Source: Sulfurospirillum sp. UBA6810
GTDB lineage: Bacteria; Campylobacterota; Campylobacteria; Campylobacterales; Sulfurospirillaceae
Direction: 5' to 3'
DNA: 33,399 nt
Assembly: GCA_002469305.1 (NCBI GenBank)
Contig: DKEY01000037.1
Location: 1,241 to 34,639, forward strand
The position numbers were made by a program, and so were the translations under genes. The notes under the pieces were generated by a model that saw only the letters and a list, made by a program, of their open reading frames with translations, was not told the DNA's origin and did not search any database. This document shows, piece after piece, positions 23,840-31,060 of this stretch; within the stretch, counting starts at the first letter, position 1; each line of letters starts with the position of its first letter.

Positions 23840-24598
23840 ATGTTTTGGGGAGTGGATGTAGGCTCGACTTACACAAAGATAGCTGGAGTGGATGAGCAGA
23901 AAAATATCATCCACACTACGGTTATACCAACTATCATCAATCAAGATGAGATAGTAAAAGAGTATCTTAGCGACAAAAAAGTGTGTATGCTTGTCGCAAC
24001 TGGTTATGGTCGCTATATGATAGAAAATGCTCTTGCATGTCCTGTCATCAGTGAGATAAAAGCTCACGCCAAGGGTGCGCATTTTTTTGCTCCAGATACA
24101 GAACTCGTCATCGACCTTGGCGGTCAAGATAGCAAGGTTATCAAGCTTGATAGCACGGGTGGTTTTGTTGATTTTCGTATGAATGACAAGTGTGCCGCTG
24201 GAACGGGGAAGTTTTTAGAAATAGCTGCAAACCGCATGGGTATAGGGCTTGAGGAGTTTTCGCGCCTTGGATTTGAAGCAGATAAAGAACTAACCATCTC
24301 TAGTATGTGTGCAGTATTTGCCGAGAGTGAAGTGATATCACTCATCGCTAAAAAAGAGAGTGCGGCAAATATCTGTTATGGTGTGCATGAGTCTATCGCT
24401 TCACGCCTTGCTTCTATGGCTAAAAAGTTTGCTACCAAAAGTGAGCATATCGTCTTTACAGGCGGGGGCGCATTGAACCCCTTTTTAAGGCATTTGCTCT
24501 CAGTAAAACTAGAAAAAAATGTCATAGCCCCAAGCCACCCACAACTTGTTGGCTCTATCGGAGCTGCACTTGCAGGACTTGAGGTGAGTGTCGCATAG
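23840..24598 (+). CDS. Acyl-CoA dehydratase activase (BadF/HgdC-type ATPase)
   Basis: The 252-residue protein is an ASKHA-fold ATPase that carries a [4Fe-4S] cluster in its dimer and injects low-potential electrons into its partner. It shows the first phosphate loop FWGVDVGSTYTKIAGVD, the second DLGGQDSKVIKLD, and the cluster Cys residues in NDKCAAGTGKFLE and SSMCAVFAESEVI, plus the adenosine motif FTGGGALNP. The size is that of the stand-alone activase. It starts one base after its partner's stop and is followed by a strong terminator. Confidence 0.92.
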   Translation: MFWGVDVGSTYTKIAGVDEQKNIIHTTVIPTIINQDEIVKEYLSDKKVCMLVATGYGRYMIENALACPVISEIKAHAKGAHFFAPDTELVIDLGGQDSKVIKLDSTGGFVDFRMNDKCAAGTGKFLEIAANRMGIGLEEFSRLGFEADKELTISSMCAVFAESEVISLIAKKESAANICYGVHESIASRLASMAKKFATKSEHIVFTGGGALNPFLRHLLSVKLEKNVIAPSHPQLVGSIGAALAGLEVSVA

Positions 24599-24600
24599 AC

Positions 24601-24625
24601 AAAAGGGCTTTTTGAAGCCCTTTTT
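24601..24625 (+). terminator. Intrinsic terminator of the dehydratase-like operon
   Basis: AAAAGGGCTT (24601-24610) pairs perfectly with AAGCCCTTTT (24615-24624) around TTTG, with a run of T following. It is the clearest rho-independent terminator in the window. Confidence 0.9.
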
Positions 24626-24666
24626 CGTATAACTTTTTTTGGTAAGCTATTTTTTACTTTTATTTT

Positions 24667-24674
24667 GCTAGAAT
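24667..24674 (+). promoter_or_regulatory. Extended -10 promoter of selC
   Basis: TTTTGCTAGAAT includes the extended -10 TGCTAGAAT, with the hexamer at 24669-24674. The transcript would begin around 24681, about ten bases before the mature tRNA. Confidence 0.5.
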
Positions 24675-24690
24675 TTCTTTTCCTCATATG

Positions 24691-24789
24691 TGGGGGGTAT
24701 CTGACCCTGGTGGGCAGCACGGGCTTCAAACCCGATGTTTGGGCGGTTGACCGTCTGAAGGTAGGTTCGATTCCTACACCTTCTCGCCA
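24691..24789 (+). tRNA. selC: tRNA-Sec (anticodon TCA)
   Basis: This is a 99-base tRNA with the special selenocysteine layout. The anticodon loop CTTCAAA (24724-24730) holds TCA at 24726-24728. A long D-arm spans 24701-24718, an extra arm GGCGG/CCGTC 24742-24755, and a T-arm GTAGG-TTCGATT-CCTAC 24761-24777. The eight-pair acceptor strand at 24778-24785 is followed by discriminator G and an encoded CCA. The acceptor has several G/T pairs and a T/C mismatch at the first pair. It implies selenoproteins elsewhere in the genome; none is visible here. Its 3' end is the likely attachment site of the island that follows. Confidence 0.9.
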
Positions 24790-24796
24790 TTTATTA

Positions 24797-24892
24797 TTCA
24801 ACAAACTTCAAAATAGTTCAAAAACTACTTATTTTCAGTACTTTCTTTAATATCATAGTTCAAAGTAGTTCAACACGGTTCACTAAAATTCA
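24797..24892 (+). repeat. Phased TTCA repeats between selC and the integrase gene
   Basis: TTCA occurs at 24797, 24807 and 24817, then at 24859, 24869, 24879 and 24889. Within each group the spacing is exactly ten bases, and the groups are 42 bases apart, close to four helical turns, so all copies face one side of the helix. The best-conserved core is TAGTTCAA (24814, 24856, 24866). Position next to the attachment site suggests arm-type integrase sites; the integrase promoter must lie within or just after them. Confidence 0.6.
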
Positions 24893-24962
24893 GAATTTTA
24901 TGTAACATAAGAAGTTACATATTTTTTTATTTTATACTACAATACTCTCACAGGAGTTTGTT

Positions 24963-26204
24963 ATGCCAAAAATAATTACGCCACTAAATACGATGCAAAT
25001 ACAAAATGCCAAACCAAAAAATAAAAACTATACTCTTGCTGACGGAGATGGTTTACAGCTTTTAATTGAACCAAATGGTAGAAAAAGTTGGGAATTTTAC
25101 TACCAAAGCCCAACAAAACATAAAAGAAGAAAAACATCTTTTAGCACTTTTCCAAAAGTTTCCCTAAAAGAAGCTAGAGAAAAAAAAGAAAAATATAAAA
25201 AATTACTATTTCAAGATATAGATCCCATTGATTATTATAAAAAAAGAAAAATATCAACATCATTAGAACAATCTGGTATTTTTGAGAAAGTATTTTTTGA
25301 ATGGATAGAAAAACAAAAGCTTTATCTTGCGCAAAATACATATGAAAGAAAAAAAAGTCTTTTTGAAGTAGATGTTCTACCTTCTTTTGGAAAAAGGCAT
25401 ATCAGTACCATTACACACCCTGAAGTTGTTAAACTACTTGAAAGCAAATCTTCTTTTGCTCCTGTTGTAGCCGATAGGTTATTTGGATATTTTAATAATT
25501 TATGGAAATATGCAACAATGAAGGGCTATTGTAATTTTAATATAATTGCGAATATTGATAAGAAAACCATTTTAACTCCCGCTAAGCAAAAACACTATTC
25601 AAAAATCACGGAAATTGAAATTTTGAAAAGACTTATACAAAAAATTTATACATATGAAGGTCACTTCAGTGTAAAAAATGCACTGTTATTTGTACTACAT
25701 ATACCGTTAAGAGCTTCAAATTTGGTAGGCTTAAAGTGGTCATATATTGATTTTGACAAAAAAATCCTTACTATTCCCAGAAGTGAAATGAAAATCAGTA
25801 ATCATAATATTCCTGATTTCAAAATGCCTCTTTCACAAGAAGTTATACGAATATTGAAAGAACAAGCAAAATTATCACAAGGAAATGATTATATTTTTAT
25901 AAGTGACGATTTTAAAAAACCCATAAATAGAGAAACTCCAAATAGAGCCCTTGAAAGAATGGGATTTAACTGTGAAACCAACGGAACCAAACAGCGGTTA
26001 CATGGCTTTAGAGGTACTTTTCGTAGTTTAGCCAACACTTTTCAAAGAGAACACAACTGTTCATTTGAAGCAAAAGAGCAAGCTCTAGACCATACAACCA
26101 AAGATATAACCGAAAGAGCCTATACAAATAAGTCAGACTATTCAGAAGAATTAAAAACTTTAATGAACTGGTGGAGTAACTTTATTGTAAAACTTAAAGA
26201 GTAA
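24963..26204 (+). CDS. int: Tyrosine recombinase / island integrase (P4-like, with DUF4102 arm-binding domain)
   Basis: The 413-residue protein starts with the N-terminal arm-DNA-binding domain typical of tRNA-targeting integrases (LADGDGLQLLIEPNGRKSWEF, KVSLKEAREKK). A SAM-like core-binding domain follows (about 100-190), then the catalytic domain. The active-site residues are all present: Arg250 in IPLRASNLVGLKW, His347 and Arg350 in HGFRGTFRS, His377 in ALDHTTKD and the nucleophile Tyr387 in ERAYTN. It is full length with no frameshift, so it should be active. It starts with ATG after AGGAG and lies directly behind selC and the phased repeats. Confidence 0.95.
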   Translation: MPKIITPLNTMQIQNAKPKNKNYTLADGDGLQLLIEPNGRKSWEFYYQSPTKHKRRKTSFSTFPKVSLKEAREKKEKYKKLLFQDIDPIDYYKKRKISTSLEQSGIFEKVFFEWIEKQKLYLAQNTYERKKSLFEVDVLPSFGKRHISTITHPEVVKLLESKSSFAPVVADRLFGYFNNLWKYATMKGYCNFNIIANIDKKTILTPAKQKHYSKITEIEILKRLIQKIYTYEGHFSVKNALLFVLHIPLRASNLVGLKWSYIDFDKKILTIPRSEMKISNHNIPDFKMPLSQEVIRILKEQAKLSQGNDYIFISDDFKKPINRETPNRALERMGFNCETNGTKQRLHGFRGTFRSLANTFQREHNCSFEAKEQALDHTTKDITERAYTNKSDYSEELKTLMNWWSNFIVKLKE

Positions 26205-26211
26205 AGAAATC

Positions 26212-26397
26212 ATGAAAGTATACAAAAACACCTTCCTACATGTAGCAGTATTTTTAAATATTATGGGATTGCTATCTCTGCTGTTTCTACAAAGCACTTC
26301 TGTATATATCATTCTAGCAACATCATTGTTAATGCACTTGTTACATATTTATAGAGATAGTGAAAGTTTGAAAAAAGTTTTGAATTTTTTGAGATGA
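26212..26397 (+). CDS. Small two-helix membrane protein
   Basis: This 61-residue frame begins eight bases after the integrase stop and has two hydrophobic segments (about 9-28 and 31-46) followed by a short basic tail ending LKKVLNFLR. The Shine-Dalgarno is weak (GAGTAAAG), so translation may follow on from int. I do not recognise it; it could be an integrase-linked accessory or a chance ORF, though the clear membrane pattern favours a gene. Confidence 0.5.
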   Translation: MKVYKNTFLHVAVFLNIMGLLSLLFLQSTSVYIILATSLLMHLLHIYRDSESLKKVLNFLR

Positions 26398-26413
26398 GCT
26401 TACATTTTGAGTT

Positions 26414-26665
26414 TTAATCTTCTTCAAAAAACTTCTTAATATCGACATCAAGAACTTTTGAAATCTTTGCCAAGTGGATAAGATTGAAATGATGGTTATT
26501 TTTTCTTATTTCAGCACGACCTAAATACGCTCCACCGCTCATCCCTATTTCAAGAGCCAATTCCATTTGTGTTAAAGCTTTTTGTTTTCGGTATTTAATT
26601 ACATTTTTAGAAACAGTATCTAGTACTTTTGAGCTATAAATTTCTAAGTCATTGCTATTTTGCAA
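26414..26665 (-). CDS. XRE-family helix-turn-helix regulator
   Basis: The 83-residue protein is one XRE/Cro DNA-binding domain: NVIKYRKQKALTQMELALEIGMSGGAYLGRAEIRKN..., followed by the usual closing helices (LIHLAKISKVLDVDIKKFF). The frame has no early ATG; TTG at 26665 is supported by AGGGG six bases upstream and is the likely start. It is divergent from the lipoprotein operon and shares with it an intergenic region holding a 12-base inverted repeat, so it probably represses itself and that operon. Confidence 0.85.
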   Translation of the reverse strand: MQNSNDLEIYSSKVLDTVSKNVIKYRKQKALTQMELALEIGMSGGAYLGRAEIRKNNHHFNLIHLAKISKVLDVDIKKFFEED

Positions 26666-26674
26666 AACAACCCC

Positions 26675-26746
26675 TAACGATATATATATTTAAGCACTCG
26701 ATAATATAACTTCCGATAAAATTCATCAACGACTTATATATCGTTA
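26675..26746. promoter_or_regulatory. Inverted repeat in the XRE/lipoprotein intergenic region
   Basis: TAACGATATATA (26675-26686) is repeated in inverse as TATATATCGTTA (26735-26746). Between them CGATAA occurs twice in direct orientation (about 26699 and 26714). The spacing of the outer arms is about 60 bases centre to centre, so a looped or cooperative operator for the XRE protein fits. The divergent promoters must overlap it. Confidence 0.55.
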
Positions 26747-26780
26747 TTCGTTTAGCGCATCATTTAGCAGAGGGAAAGTT

Positions 26781-27506
26781 GTGAAAGATATTAATATATA
26801 TGTACTATGTAAAAAAATATGCTTATTATGTTTTGGATTTATAGTCTTTACAGGTTGTAGCGTAAAACAAGATGATACTACAGCTGCTAAAACAATGAAA
26901 CATGTTGCAAATGCTCCACTATATGCGGTTGTCGGTGTTGGTCTTGCGTGGGAAGCAGTTGGCGCTGGTATCGGATATACAGTTTCTAAAAGTATTGATA
27001 AATTAGCAGGAGTAGAGCTCTATCTTGGTGAAACATACCTTGGCAAACAAACAGAAGAAGCTTTAGATAACAATACCTCTTTGGCAAAGTTTTACAATGA
27101 TAACTATTTTGCTTTATATAAGAATAAAGACAACTCTACATATTACTTTGATAAAACCTCAAAAGACTTCATCAAAGATGTTAAGTTCGGATATAAAAGA
27201 AATGCATCTAGTAATAAAGTGAGATTTCCTATAAGTAAAGTCAAACTTGAAGAGACAGGTCTTGATAAAGAGTATATTTATTCAAAAATGAGAAAAGATA
27301 AATTCGGTAATCCTACATTTTTAGGGAACAGCGTTGTTGTCAGAATTCATCAAGAGAGAAAAGGTTGGGCAATGAGTCTTTATACAACCTTGTATATCAT
27401 CCCAAACGGAGCTGCAACTGCTGGTTTTGCATTTGATGAAACATATCCTGTCTCATTGGATGATCAGATAGATTATTTCTTCCCAAAAAAAATAGCAAAT
27501 AAATAA
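26781..27506 (+). CDS. Lipoprotein of unknown function
   Basis: The 241-residue protein begins with a basic stretch and hydrophobic signal ending in the lipobox FTGC, so Cys26 would be lipid-modified and the protein anchored in the outer or inner membrane facing the periplasm. Next comes an Ala/Gly-rich amphipathic stretch (ALYAVVGVGLAWEAVGAGIGYTV), then a soluble domain with many aromatic and Lys residues that I do not recognise. The start is GTG after GAGGGAAAG. It is the first gene of a four-gene operon running to 29728 and is divergent from the XRE gene. Confidence 0.75.
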   Translation: MKDINIYVLCKKICLLCFGFIVFTGCSVKQDDTTAAKTMKHVANAPLYAVVGVGLAWEAVGAGIGYTVSKSIDKLAGVELYLGETYLGKQTEEALDNNTSLAKFYNDNYFALYKNKDNSTYYFDKTSKDFIKDVKFGYKRNASSNKVRFPISKVKLEETGLDKEYIYSKMRKDKFGNPTFLGNSVVVRIHQERKGWAMSLYTTLYIIPNGAATAGFAFDETYPVSLDDQIDYFFPKKIANK

Positions 27507-27533
27507 AATCACACACATAAAAGGAGATTACTC

Positions 27534-28226
27534 GTGAGTAATGAAGAACAGGCAGTGGCTGTTGAACAAGTACGTCAACCAGGATTTTTAAAATATTGGT
27601 TTAATTGGAAATTCTATGTAATACCAGTTTTATTGGCATTTGCATTTTTGTTTACTGATTTGGATAAGGGGCTTAAGATAGAAAATGTTAAACCGCTTTT
27701 TTCTTTTTTGGCTCTTGTCATGGCTTTTACATACAAGGACAAGATATGGAAAAAGGTTCTGATATTTTTTGCTGCAACAATAACTTTGACACTTGCTTTT
27801 GTTATTATCTATATTCCAGGTGCTCAATTCTTGGGTGAGAAGAAGAATGAAGATCTTCTTTATAAACAAAATGTTCAAACCTATATAAACTTTATGTTAA
27901 AACAAAATGACAACTTTCCTATGAAGGTAAATGAAGAGATAGAGGTTATAAAAATAACTAGTAGTTCTGCTAACAGCATTGAAGAGCATATGAAAATGCT
28001 TTCAGCCACAAAAGCGGAGATGCTTCAAGAATTTAAATCAACCGATGATTTTTCAAACTTTTTGCAAGCCAGTACTCTAAATACGATTTGTTTTGATAAA
28101 AACATTCTGCATGGACTCTCTTTAGGTATTGTTTTTACAATAAAAGCTTATGATGCCAATAATGAGCCAATTGCTCAATATTCAATCGATTATGCAAAAT
28201 GTAAAACAGTCAATAAGGATCTCTAA
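27534..28226 (+). CDS. Inner-membrane protein with soluble C-terminal domain
   Basis: The 230-residue protein has three hydrophobic segments in the first 105 residues (about 24-43, 50-67, 73-95), followed by a roughly 130-residue domain, probably periplasmic, that begins GEKKNEDLLYKQNVQTYINFML and includes two Cys (NTICFD and the near-terminal DYAKCKT). No family is recognised. The start is GTG after a strong AAAGGAG. It sits 27 bases after the lipoprotein gene and three bases before the next gene. Confidence 0.7.
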   Translation: MSNEEQAVAVEQVRQPGFLKYWFNWKFYVIPVLLAFAFLFTDLDKGLKIENVKPLFSFLALVMAFTYKDKIWKKVLIFFAATITLTLAFVIIYIPGAQFLGEKKNEDLLYKQNVQTYINFMLKQNDNFPMKVNEEIEVIKITSSSANSIEEHMKMLSATKAEMLQEFKSTDDFSNFLQASTLNTICFDKNILHGLSLGIVFTIKAYDANNEPIAQYSIDYAKCKTVNKDL

Positions 28227-28229
28227 ACA

Positions 28230-29231
28230 ATGTCAGGTTATTTTATATTAGGCGGATTGTTTATAATTGTTTGGCTCTACTCTTTGTTCTCGGTTATAAC
28301 CGGTGAATTTAAAAACTCCAACAACAAACTTGTGTGGATTGCACTGCTTATATTTTTACCGATCAGTGCTTTTTTATATCCATTTATGGGAACAAAACAG
28401 CTTGTACAGCAAGATAAGCATAACGGGAACAGTGAAAGAACACTTTCTGGTTTATTTGAAACATTTTTCCCTTTTTTATCGTTTATAGCAGGAGGCTTCC
28501 TCTCTCTCAAGCTGTACAAGTATTTAAAAGTTACCTATGGCTTGAGCAGTGAAGACCATTATGGTATCTGGGGACTGATTATAATGTCATCGATTACAAC
28601 ATTTATCTTTACTCTGATTATCATATTTTTATCTGCTGCCATTGTAGGGGTATTGGGTGGTAAAAATATAAAAAGAATATTTATAGTATCCATTTTAGCC
28701 ACAGTAGCATACTTTTTTATACATACAGGTATCAATCTTTACAATAAACAATCTGTAAAAATAGAAGAGAGTTTTGCTCAGGCTGATAAATTTTACATGG
28801 ATAAAAAATATGAAGATGCATTCGCAATATACCTAAAACTTGCACAAGAAGGACACTTGGGTAAAAAATGTAGGATAGGTAATCTGTACCTTCATGGAGA
28901 AGGTACTATGCAAAATTATATAGAAGCTATGAAATGGTATAAATCGTGCGCTAAAGAAAACAATATGTATGCTGAGAATAATTTAGGATATATGTATATA
29001 AATGGTTATGGGGCCAAAGAAAATGCCCAAGAGGCATTTAAATATTTCACAAAAGCAGCTGATAAAAATTATTCAGATGCTCAGTTGAATCTGGGATATA
29101 TGTATCAAAATGGTGAAGGCGTAATTGAAGATATTCCAAAGGCAATAGAATTTTTTAAATTAAGTGCAAAAAATGGAAATAAAAATGCTGAAAAAGCTTT
29201 ACAAGAATTAACAAACGAAGGAATAAAATGA
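28230..29231 (+). CDS. Membrane protein with PLDc_N-like N-terminus and Sel1 repeats
   Basis: Residues 1-60 look like a PLDc_N-type two-helix element (WIALLIFLPISAFLYPFMGTKQ). Further membrane segments lie around 75-95, 110-140 and 150-170. From about 185 to the end come tandem Sel1-like repeats, for example NLYLHGEGTMQNYIEAMKWYKSCA, NLGYMYINGYGAKENAQEAFKYF and NLGYMYQNGEGVIEDIPKAIEFF. Sel1 repeats mediate protein contacts. The gene is three bases after its upstream neighbour and overlaps the next by four (ATGA), so the operon is tightly coupled. A scaffold role in an envelope complex is inference. Confidence 0.8.
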   Translation: MSGYFILGGLFIIVWLYSLFSVITGEFKNSNNKLVWIALLIFLPISAFLYPFMGTKQLVQQDKHNGNSERTLSGLFETFFPFLSFIAGGFLSLKLYKYLKVTYGLSSEDHYGIWGLIIMSSITTFIFTLIIIFLSAAIVGVLGGKNIKRIFIVSILATVAYFFIHTGINLYNKQSVKIEESFAQADKFYMDKKYEDAFAIYLKLAQEGHLGKKCRIGNLYLHGEGTMQNYIEAMKWYKSCAKENNMYAENNLGYMYINGYGAKENAQEAFKYFTKAADKNYSDAQLNLGYMYQNGEGVIEDIPKAIEFFKLSAKNGNKNAEKALQELTNEGIK

Positions 29232-29728
29232 AAAAATTGTTCTTGATGATATTGCTTTTAATATCATGTTTTTCAATAAATACGTTTGCAAATGAAATAT
29301 TTGAAAAAATTCAATTACTTTCCAAAGTGAATGCTAAAGAGTTTAAAAAATTATCGGAGAAAGATAATTTGGTTTCATGGGAGAAAGAATTAGAAAATCA
29401 AGAATTTGGCAGAGTTGAACTTACCACAGATAAAGCAGGAACTATTTATGATATAAAGTATGTAAAAGTTTCAAAATTGGATCTTTATCCTCAGGCTCAA
29501 GATCTATTATCAAAGCTAAACTCTAACTATGGGCAAGCGAATTGTGAAGCTCAAGGCTATCCAGGCATAGGGCATATAGGAGATATATGTACAATACATC
29601 AAAAAGAATCAAATATTGTTTTAGAAATCACTACACCGTATCTTCCTAATATTATTGATGTCTATTTGTTGACACTTAATATAACTAGTAATCAACTTAA
29701 AAAAATAAATCCAGAAGAAAAAAAATGA
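29228..29728 (+). CDS. Secreted protein of unknown function
   Basis: The 166-residue product has a clear signal peptide (MKKLFLMILLLISCFSINTFA, cleavage after ANTFA-like residues about 22) and a small periplasmic domain. Two Cys pairs may form disulfides (NCEAQGYPGIGHIGDIC). The region EFGRVELTTDKAGTIYDIKYVKVS suggests strands. It is translated through an ATGA overlap with the Sel1 gene and closes the operon; a hairpin terminator starts at its stop codon. No family is recognised. Confidence 0.7.
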   Translation: MKKLFLMILLLISCFSINTFANEIFEKIQLLSKVNAKEFKKLSEKDNLVSWEKELENQEFGRVELTTDKAGTIYDIKYVKVSKLDLYPQAQDLLSKLNSNYGQANCEAQGYPGIGHIGDICTIHQKESNIVLEITTPYLPNIIDVYLLTLNITSNQLKKINPEEKK

Positions 29729-29749
29729 AGAGGAAACATTTTCCTCTTC
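29727..29749 (+). terminator. Terminator of the four-gene envelope operon
   Basis: GAAGAGGAAA (29727-29736) pairs with TTTCCTCTTC (29740-29749) in a ten-pair stem with a three-base loop. It overlaps the stop codon region of the last gene. The following T content is modest. Confidence 0.65.
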
Positions 29750-29779
29750 TAATAAGTTTAAAAATTAATCATTTTTCTT

Positions 29780-29906
29780 CTGAAAACCCCTGAAAAAGAC
29801 TCTTCTTTTTTATCAATTTCTCTACCATAATTTTAACTTTTTCGCAAGTGCCAAAAGTGCTTTGAAGTTCGATGTATCAGTGGTTTTCAGCACTTGCGCT
29901 ATTTTT
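29780..29906 (+). promoter_or_regulatory. Crossing inverted repeats ahead of the small-membrane-protein cluster
   Basis: CTGAAAACC (29780-29788) can pair with GGTTTTCAG (29882-29890), and CGCAAGTGC (29843-29851) with GCACTTGCG (29890-29898), the latter followed by CTATTTTTTTA. The two pairings cross, so they exclude each other or form a pseudoknot. The second looks like a long-looped terminator. It could be an attenuator, a small RNA with its terminator, or the remains of another element. Confidence 0.4.
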
Positions 29907-29984
29907 TTAAATGTTCTATAATTTTCCTATTCGAATATAAAAAACATGTAAATGCATTTACAAACATCCTATAAGGAGGTTTGT

Positions 29985-30290
29985 ATGAAACCTATCACAC
30001 ATTCTTGGTCAGATGAAAAACATACTCTGTTTTTCTCTTTGGTTATAAAGCATATATTGCTTTATATGGTACTGCTCATGGCAGGATATTGTATCTATGT
30101 CTATGAAGTATCTTCTTTTGCAAGAGCTGTTCTTGTTTTTCAAGAGGGAAAGAGTCTTTTATGCAAAGATGAAATCATCTCTTTGTCTCATGGTTACAGC
30201 TATGATGAGAGTAAGAGAGTATTTTTCAACCATACCAATGCTTATCAACTGAACTCCTGCACTCTTTTTAATGCAAGGAGTGAGCAATGA
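29985..30290 (+). CDS. Small membrane protein with Cys-bracketed extracytoplasmic tail
   Basis: The 101-residue protein has one membrane segment (about 20-40) and a 60-residue exported tail with Cys residues in SLLCKDE and YQLNSC, 31 residues apart, likely a disulfide. The ATG at 29985 is chosen because AAGGAGG precedes it; an earlier in-frame ATG at 29952 has none. The tail shows the same order of landmarks (Cys-Lys, aromatic, Phe, Tyr-x-Leu-x-Cys) as the product of the gene at 30486. First gene of the coupled cluster; overlaps the next by four bases (ATGA). Confidence 0.65.
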   Translation: MKPITHSWSDEKHTLFFSLVIKHILLYMVLLMAGYCIYVYEVSSFARAVLVFQEGKSLLCKDEIISLSHGYSYDESKRVFFNHTNAYQLNSCTLFNARSEQ

Positions 30291-30493
30291 AGTTTAAAAA
30301 AGTATTGAATGAACTCTATGTTCTGATTATTCATTTTATCTTGTTGCTTGTAATTCCAACTCTTTGGATTATCTGTATGGATGAAGGTTCTTCATTTACA
30401 AGAGTCATTATTCCTTTGATTCTCTTTGGATACTCTCTGGCTTTTAGCAAGAGTGTTGCCAGATTGGTATTTGAGGAGCAAAGCCATGCATAA
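30287..30493 (+). CDS. Small two-helix membrane protein
   Basis: The 68-residue product has two hydrophobic segments (about 10-30 and 39-55) joined by a short acidic loop (MDEGSSFT). It has AAGGAG ahead of its start, overlaps the previous gene by four bases and the next by eight (ATGCATAA). No family is recognised. Confidence 0.6.
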   Translation: MKFKKVLNELYVLIIHFILLLVIPTLWIICMDEGSSFTRVIIPLILFGYSLAFSKSVARLVFEEQSHA

Positions 30494-30956
30494 GACAATC
30501 AAACTGAGTACTTTTCAAAGAGAAATACCAGGCATTATGCTGTTTGCTCTTTTTATCCTCGGAGTAATTCTTCGGGGATTTGATTATCTGCCTCTTGATA
30601 CCCTTATAGCAGAAATAACAGTTCTTTTACTCTGTGGTGTGTTTCACTTAGAGAGACTAAACTACATTGATAAATACAACACTGCAGGTGATGAAGAATT
30701 AAAAAAAAGAGCCAAAGAAAAAAGCACTCATTTTAAAACAATGTTTGTTGTTTATATCTTTGTTGTTGCATATGGCTTTCATGATATGTACTCTACCCAA
30801 GTTATGTTAAGAGATGAAGAGAGTTTCATCTGTAAACAAAGAGGCGGGTTTGAGATATATGTAAATAAGAGTGAAGGCTGGGAATTGAAAGAGAACCACT
30901 TCATAAAAGGCAAAAGTAAAATCTATGCCCTCAAGTGTATAAAGGCTGAACAATGA
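30486..30956 (+). CDS. Three-helix membrane protein with Cys-bracketed tail
   Basis: From the ATG at 30486, which follows GAGGAG, the product has 156 residues. An earlier in-frame ATG at 30426 lies deep in the preceding gene and is not used here. Membrane segments lie near 15-30, 39-54 and 84-100. The cytoplasmic loop between the second and third is highly charged (YNTAGDEELKKRAKEKS). The C-terminal tail has Cys in SFICKQR and YALKC 34 residues apart, parallel to the tail of the 29985 product. It overlaps the next gene by four bases (ATGA). Confidence 0.65.
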   Translation: MHKTIKLSTFQREIPGIMLFALFILGVILRGFDYLPLDTLIAEITVLLLCGVFHLERLNYIDKYNTAGDEELKKRAKEKSTHFKTMFVVYIFVVAYGFHDMYSTQVMLRDEESFICKQRGGFEIYVNKSEGWELKENHFIKGKSKIYALKCIKAEQ

Positions 30957-31060
30957 GAAAAGAGAATATCTTAAAAAAAGAGATAGCAAAGAGCTTTTAT
31001 ATGCATCTGTGTTTAATTGCTCTTTATCTCTTAAGTATCGCAGGAAGTTTCTATGAATAG
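30953..31060 (+). CDS. 35-residue single-helix membrane protein
   Basis: The frame starts MRKENILKKEIAKSF, a basic amphipathic stretch, followed by one hydrophobic segment (MHLCLIALYLLSIAG) and a stop. It starts in an ATGA overlap with the preceding gene, with AAGG nearby, and its end overlaps the next start by eight bases (ATGAATAG). The even packing argues that it is translated. Function unknown. Confidence 0.55.
   Translation: MRKENILKKEIAKSFYMHLCLIALYLLSIAGSFYE

Noticed and set aside
24376..24804. 142-codon minus-strand ORF over the activase 3' end and selC
   Set aside because: It runs antisense through a well-supported gene, a terminator and a tRNA; it is a shadow frame.
24797..24892. 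Phased repeats as a CRISPR array
   Set aside because: The unit is only four to eight bases with ten-base period and no spacers of CRISPR size; no cas genes are present.
30426..30956. Longer 176-residue form of the three-helix cluster protein
   Set aside because: Its start would lie 68 bases inside the preceding gene without a ribosome binding site, while the ATG at 30486 has GAGGAG and the same eight-base overlap as its neighbours.
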